Assembly (NCBI RefSeq): GCF_001439785.1
Contig: NZ_JYLI01000004.1
Coordinates: 310,001 to 374,000 of the forward strand
Direction of reading: 5' to 3'
DNA: 64,000 nucleotides
Source: Pseudomonas poae
GTDB lineage: Bacteria; Pseudomonadota; Gammaproteobacteria; Pseudomonadales; Pseudomonadaceae
Both the position numbers and the translations under genes were made by a program. Position 1 is the stretch's first letter, and each line of letters starts with the position of its first letter. The notes beneath the pieces were generated by a model, which was given only the letters and a program-made list of their open reading frames with translations, did no database searches and had not been told where the DNA came from. Positions 61,505 through 64,000 of the stretch are shown here, piece after piece.

Positions 61505-63822
61505 AGGTGCTGCGCTGGGGCTTTGCAAGTGTGTTGTTGGTGATAGCGCTGTTGTGGCTGGCCGACCGCCTCTGGCCCTTGCCCCTGCCCCAGGACGACC
61601 TCGCCCGTGTGGTGCTGGCCGAGGATGGCACGCCATTGTGGCGCTTTGCCGATGCCAACGGCGTGTGGCGCTACCCCGTGCAAACCGGTGAAGTCTCGCC
61701 GTATTACCTCGACGCGCTGCTCACCTACGAAGACCGCTGGTTTTACGAACACCCCGGCGTAAACCCGCTGTCGCTGGTGCGCGCCACCTGGCAGAACCTT
61801 ACCGGCGCGCGGGTGGTATCGGGCGGCAGCACGCTGTCGATGCAGGTGGCACGCCTGCTCGATCCGCATTCGCGCACCTGGCACGGCAAGTTGCGCCAGC
61901 TGTGGCGCACTGCGCAACTGGAATGGCACCTGTCCAAGGAGCAGATTCTCAACCTTTACCTCAACCGCGCGCCGTTCGGCGGCACCTTGCAGGGCGTGGC
62001 GGCGGCCAGTTGGGCTTATCTGGGCAAGTCTCCAGCGCAGCTTACCCATGCTGAAGCCGCCATGCTCGCAGTATTGCCCCAGGCGCCCAGCCGTCTGCGC
62101 CCGGACCGTCACGCGCAGCGCGCCCAGCAAGCCCGCGACAAAGTGCTGCGCCGCCTCGCCGAGTTCCAGGTGTGGCCGCAGTCGGCGGTCGATGAGGCCC
62201 TGGAAGAACCGCTGCTGCTGGCGCCGCGCCTGGAACCGAGCCTGGCGCCGTTGCTGGCGCGCCGCCTCAACCGCACGGACAGCCCGCCGCTGATCCGCAC
62301 CACGCTGGACGCCACCCTGCAGCGCCGTCTCGAAGACCTGTTGCTGGGCTGGCGCGCGCGTCTGCCCGAACACACCTCGGCCGCGATTCTGGTGGTGGAG
62401 GAAGAAACCATGGCCGTGCGCGCTTACCTGGGGTCGGTGGACATCAACGACGCCAGGCGTTTCGGCCATGTGGACATGATCAGCGCACTGCGCTCGCCCG
62501 GCTCCACCTTAAAACCGTTTTTGTATGGCATGGCTTTGGACGAAGGACTGATCCATTCCGAATCCCTGCTGCAGGACGTGCCCCGGCGCTACGGCGATTA
62601 TCGCCCGGGCAATTTCTCCATGGGCTTTACCGGCGCGGTGCCGGCCAGTACGGCGCTGTCCAGTTCGTTGAACCTGCCGGCGGTGCAGTTGTTGGAGGCG
62701 TACGGGCCCAAGCGGTTTGCCGCGCAGATGCGCATCGGCGGCGTGCCCTTGGCGTTGCCGGCGCTGGCCGAGCCGAACCTGGCGCTGATCCTCGGCGGCG
62801 CGGGCAGTCGTCTTGAGGATTTGGTGAGTGGCTACAGCGCATTCGCCCGCGACGGCAAAAGCGCGACCATTCGCTTGCAGCCGGACGACGTCCTGCGTGA
62901 GCGCCCACTGTTGTCGCCAGGGTCCGCCTGGATTGTGCGGCGCATCCTCAGCGGCCAGGCGCGGCCCGACCGTGACCCGCGTGCCGAGCTGGTGCAACGC
63001 CCCGCGCTGGCCTGGAAAACCGGCACCAGCTATGGCTTTCGCGATGCCTGGGCGATTGGCGTGGGGCCGCGCTATCTGATCGGCGTGTGGATCGGCCGCC
63101 CGGACGGTACGCCGGTGCCGGGGCAGTTCGGCCTGGCGTCGGCGGCGCCGCTGATGTTGCAGGTGCACGACGTGCTGGCCAACCGCGACAGTCAGCGCGG
63201 TATCAGCGCGCCGGTCAAACCGGTGCCGGTCAATGTGGGCGTGGCGGCGATCTGCTGGCCGCTGGGTCAGCCCATGAGCCGCAGCGATCCGAATTGTCGG
63301 CGCCAGCGCTTTGCCTGGACGCTGGACAACACCACGCCGCCGACCCTGCTGGCGCTGGACCAGCCGCTGAGTGTGGGCCTTAAGGAAACCGTGTGGGTCA
63401 ACGCGCGGGGCTTGCGCGTCGACGCCCAATGCCCTGGCGCCGTAGCCCGGGACATTGCCCTGTGGCCCGCGCCGCTGGAGCCGTGGTTGCCGAAGGCGGA
63501 GCGCCGTGACGCGCGCATTCCGGCGGCAGACCCGGATTGCCCGCCGCCAGCACTGGCGGCGGCGTCGCCGTTGTCGATTGTGGGCGTGCGCGAAGGTGAC
63601 CAGTTGCGCCTGCCGGCTGCCAGCCAGCAGACGCTGCGCCTGAAGTTGTCAGCGCTGGGCGGCAGTGGCCGGCGCTGGTGGTTCCTCAACGGTGCGCCAC
63701 TGGGTGACAGTGCCAATCAGGACAGCATCAATGCCAGCTTTGATCGGCTGGGGCGGTATCAACTGAGTGTGCTGGATGAGGCGGGGCAGACGGCTCGGCT
63801 TGAGTTCAGTGTTGTTGACTAG
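61447..63822 (+). CDS. pbpC: Penicillin-binding protein 1C
   Basis: This is a bifunctional peptidoglycan synthase of up to 791 residues. An N-terminal membrane helix (about 25-40) precedes a glycosyltransferase domain (about 60-230: LTYEDRWFYEHPGVN, GGSTLSMQVARLL), a transpeptidase (about 290-570: SPGSTLKPFLYG active serine, SSSLN, and KTGTSYGFRDAW) and a C-terminal BiPBP domain. The start is uncertain: GTG at 61447 and 61456 place a REP arm in the N-terminus, while GTG at 61507 (MLRWGFAS) starts at the membrane anchor. Confidence 0.93.
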   Translation: MSAVNKLAGRSPSGASPLPQVLRWGFASVLLVIALLWLADRLWPLPLPQDDLARVVLAEDGTPLWRFADANGVWRYPVQTGEVSPYYLDALLTYEDRWFYEHPGVNPLSLVRATWQNLTGARVVSGGSTLSMQVARLLDPHSRTWHGKLRQLWRTAQLEWHLSKEQILNLYLNRAPFGGTLQGVAAASWAYLGKSPAQLTHAEAAMLAVLPQAPSRLRPDRHAQRAQQARDKVLRRLAEFQVWPQSAVDEALEEPLLLAPRLEPSLAPLLARRLNRTDSPPLIRTTLDATLQRRLEDLLLGWRARLPEHTSAAILVVEEETMAVRAYLGSVDINDARRFGHVDMISALRSPGSTLKPFLYGMALDEGLIHSESLLQDVPRRYGDYRPGNFSMGFTGAVPASTALSSSLNLPAVQLLEAYGPKRFAAQMRIGGVPLALPALAEPNLALILGGAGSRLEDLVSGYSAFARDGKSATIRLQPDDVLRERPLLSPGSAWIVRRILSGQARPDRDPRAELVQRPALAWKTGTSYGFRDAWAIGVGPRYLIGVWIGRPDGTPVPGQFGLASAAPLMLQVHDVLANRDSQRGISAPVKPVPVNVGVAAICWPLGQPMSRSDPNCRRQRFAWTLDNTTPPTLLALDQPLSVGLKETVWVNARGLRVDAQCPGAVARDIALWPAPLEPWLPKAERRDARIPAADPDCPPPALAAASPLSIVGVREGDQLRLPAASQQTLRLKLSALGGSGRRWWFLNGAPLGDSANQDSINASFDRLGRYQLSVLDEAGQTARLEFSVVD

Positions 63823-63913
63823 GGCTCCCGATAGCGTCCTGAAAGCCACCGCAGGCTATTCACTTGCCTTCAAGGCCCATCCCCCCGAAGCTATACGCCT
63901 TCAGGAGCCCAGC

Positions 63914-64000
63914 ATGAACCTCGAACACCTCACCGAACGCCTGCACCGCATCCGCGATACCAACGACTGGAAGCAGTTCCACAGCCCGAAAAATCTGGCC
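63914..64000 (+). CDS. MazG-like nucleotide pyrophosphohydrolase (3' end outside window)
   Basis: The first 29 codons are visible (MNLEHLTERLHRIRDTND...), with aggag 6-10 bases upstream of the ATG at 63914. The beginning matches the short MazG/RS21-C6-like pyrophosphohydrolases of pseudomonads, which hydrolyse nucleoside triphosphates; the metal-binding helices would lie beyond the window. Confidence 0.7.
   Translation, partial: MNLEHLTERLHRIRDTNDWKQFHSPKNLA

Overview
The window is a stretch of chromosome from a fluorescent pseudomonad, most likely the Pseudomonas fluorescens group. The evidence is high GC, many protein families at near-full identity to known Pseudomonas proteins (Fis, RetS, AccB/AccC, SpeA), gene orders shared with P. 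aeruginosa (prmA to fis to purH to purD to retS; urt-ure; cob plus a TonB/ABC locus), and many copies of the REP-type palindrome whose core is gtgggagctggcttgcctgc. No rRNA, tRNA, prophage, intact insertion sequence or CRISPR array was seen.

Layout. Bases 1-3720 hold the 3' part of a very large toxin-like gene whose product ends in a SET-like domain. Bases 3870-6316 are a divergent chaperone pair, an Hsp70-like yegD and a DnaJ-like cbpA, with a heat-shock-type promoter between them. Bases 6350-16418 (minus strand) are one nitrogen-scavenging unit: urtABCDE (urea ABC importer), then ureD, ureA, two GNAT acetyltransferases, ureB and ureC. It is preceded by a very good sigma-54 promoter. The nickel-insertion genes ureE, ureF and ureG are not here.

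Bases 16701-24667 (minus) hold a metal-acquisition region: FecCD-type permease, periplasmic binding protein, ATPase, TonB-dependent receptor, PepSY membrane protein, two DUF2946 proteins and a PCuAC copper chaperone. A Zur-like palindrome lies in front of the receptor gene. Bases 24885-25312 are an orphan antitoxin plus the stump of its toxin. Bases 25300-31590 are the divergent cobalamin cluster cobLK / cobGHIJ, followed by an unidentified 259-residue protein and a 380-base repeat-filled spacer.

Bases 32975-49032 are mostly housekeeping on the minus strand: retS, purD, purH, fis, dusB, a zinc-ribbon membrane protein, prmA, accC, accB, aroQ, a chemoreceptor (CtpL type) and the diguanylate cyclase GcbA. 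Bases 49333-53550 (plus) are a DUF2333 protein, a Nudix hydrolase, a Sui1-like factor and speA. The right end has a lipoprotein esterase overlapping a MATE exporter tail to tail, then bacterial alpha-2-macroglobulin and pbpC with a small inner-membrane protein gene between them, and the first 29 codons of a MazG-like gene.

The main points worth following are the SET-tailed toxin-like protein with its array of about 70-residue repeats, the predicted Zur-controlled receptor/ABC locus beside copper-handling genes and cobalamin genes, the decayed toxin-antitoxin pair joined to the 3' end of cobK, the unidentified 259-residue protein, and REP elements that sit inside operons and even at the start of pbpC.
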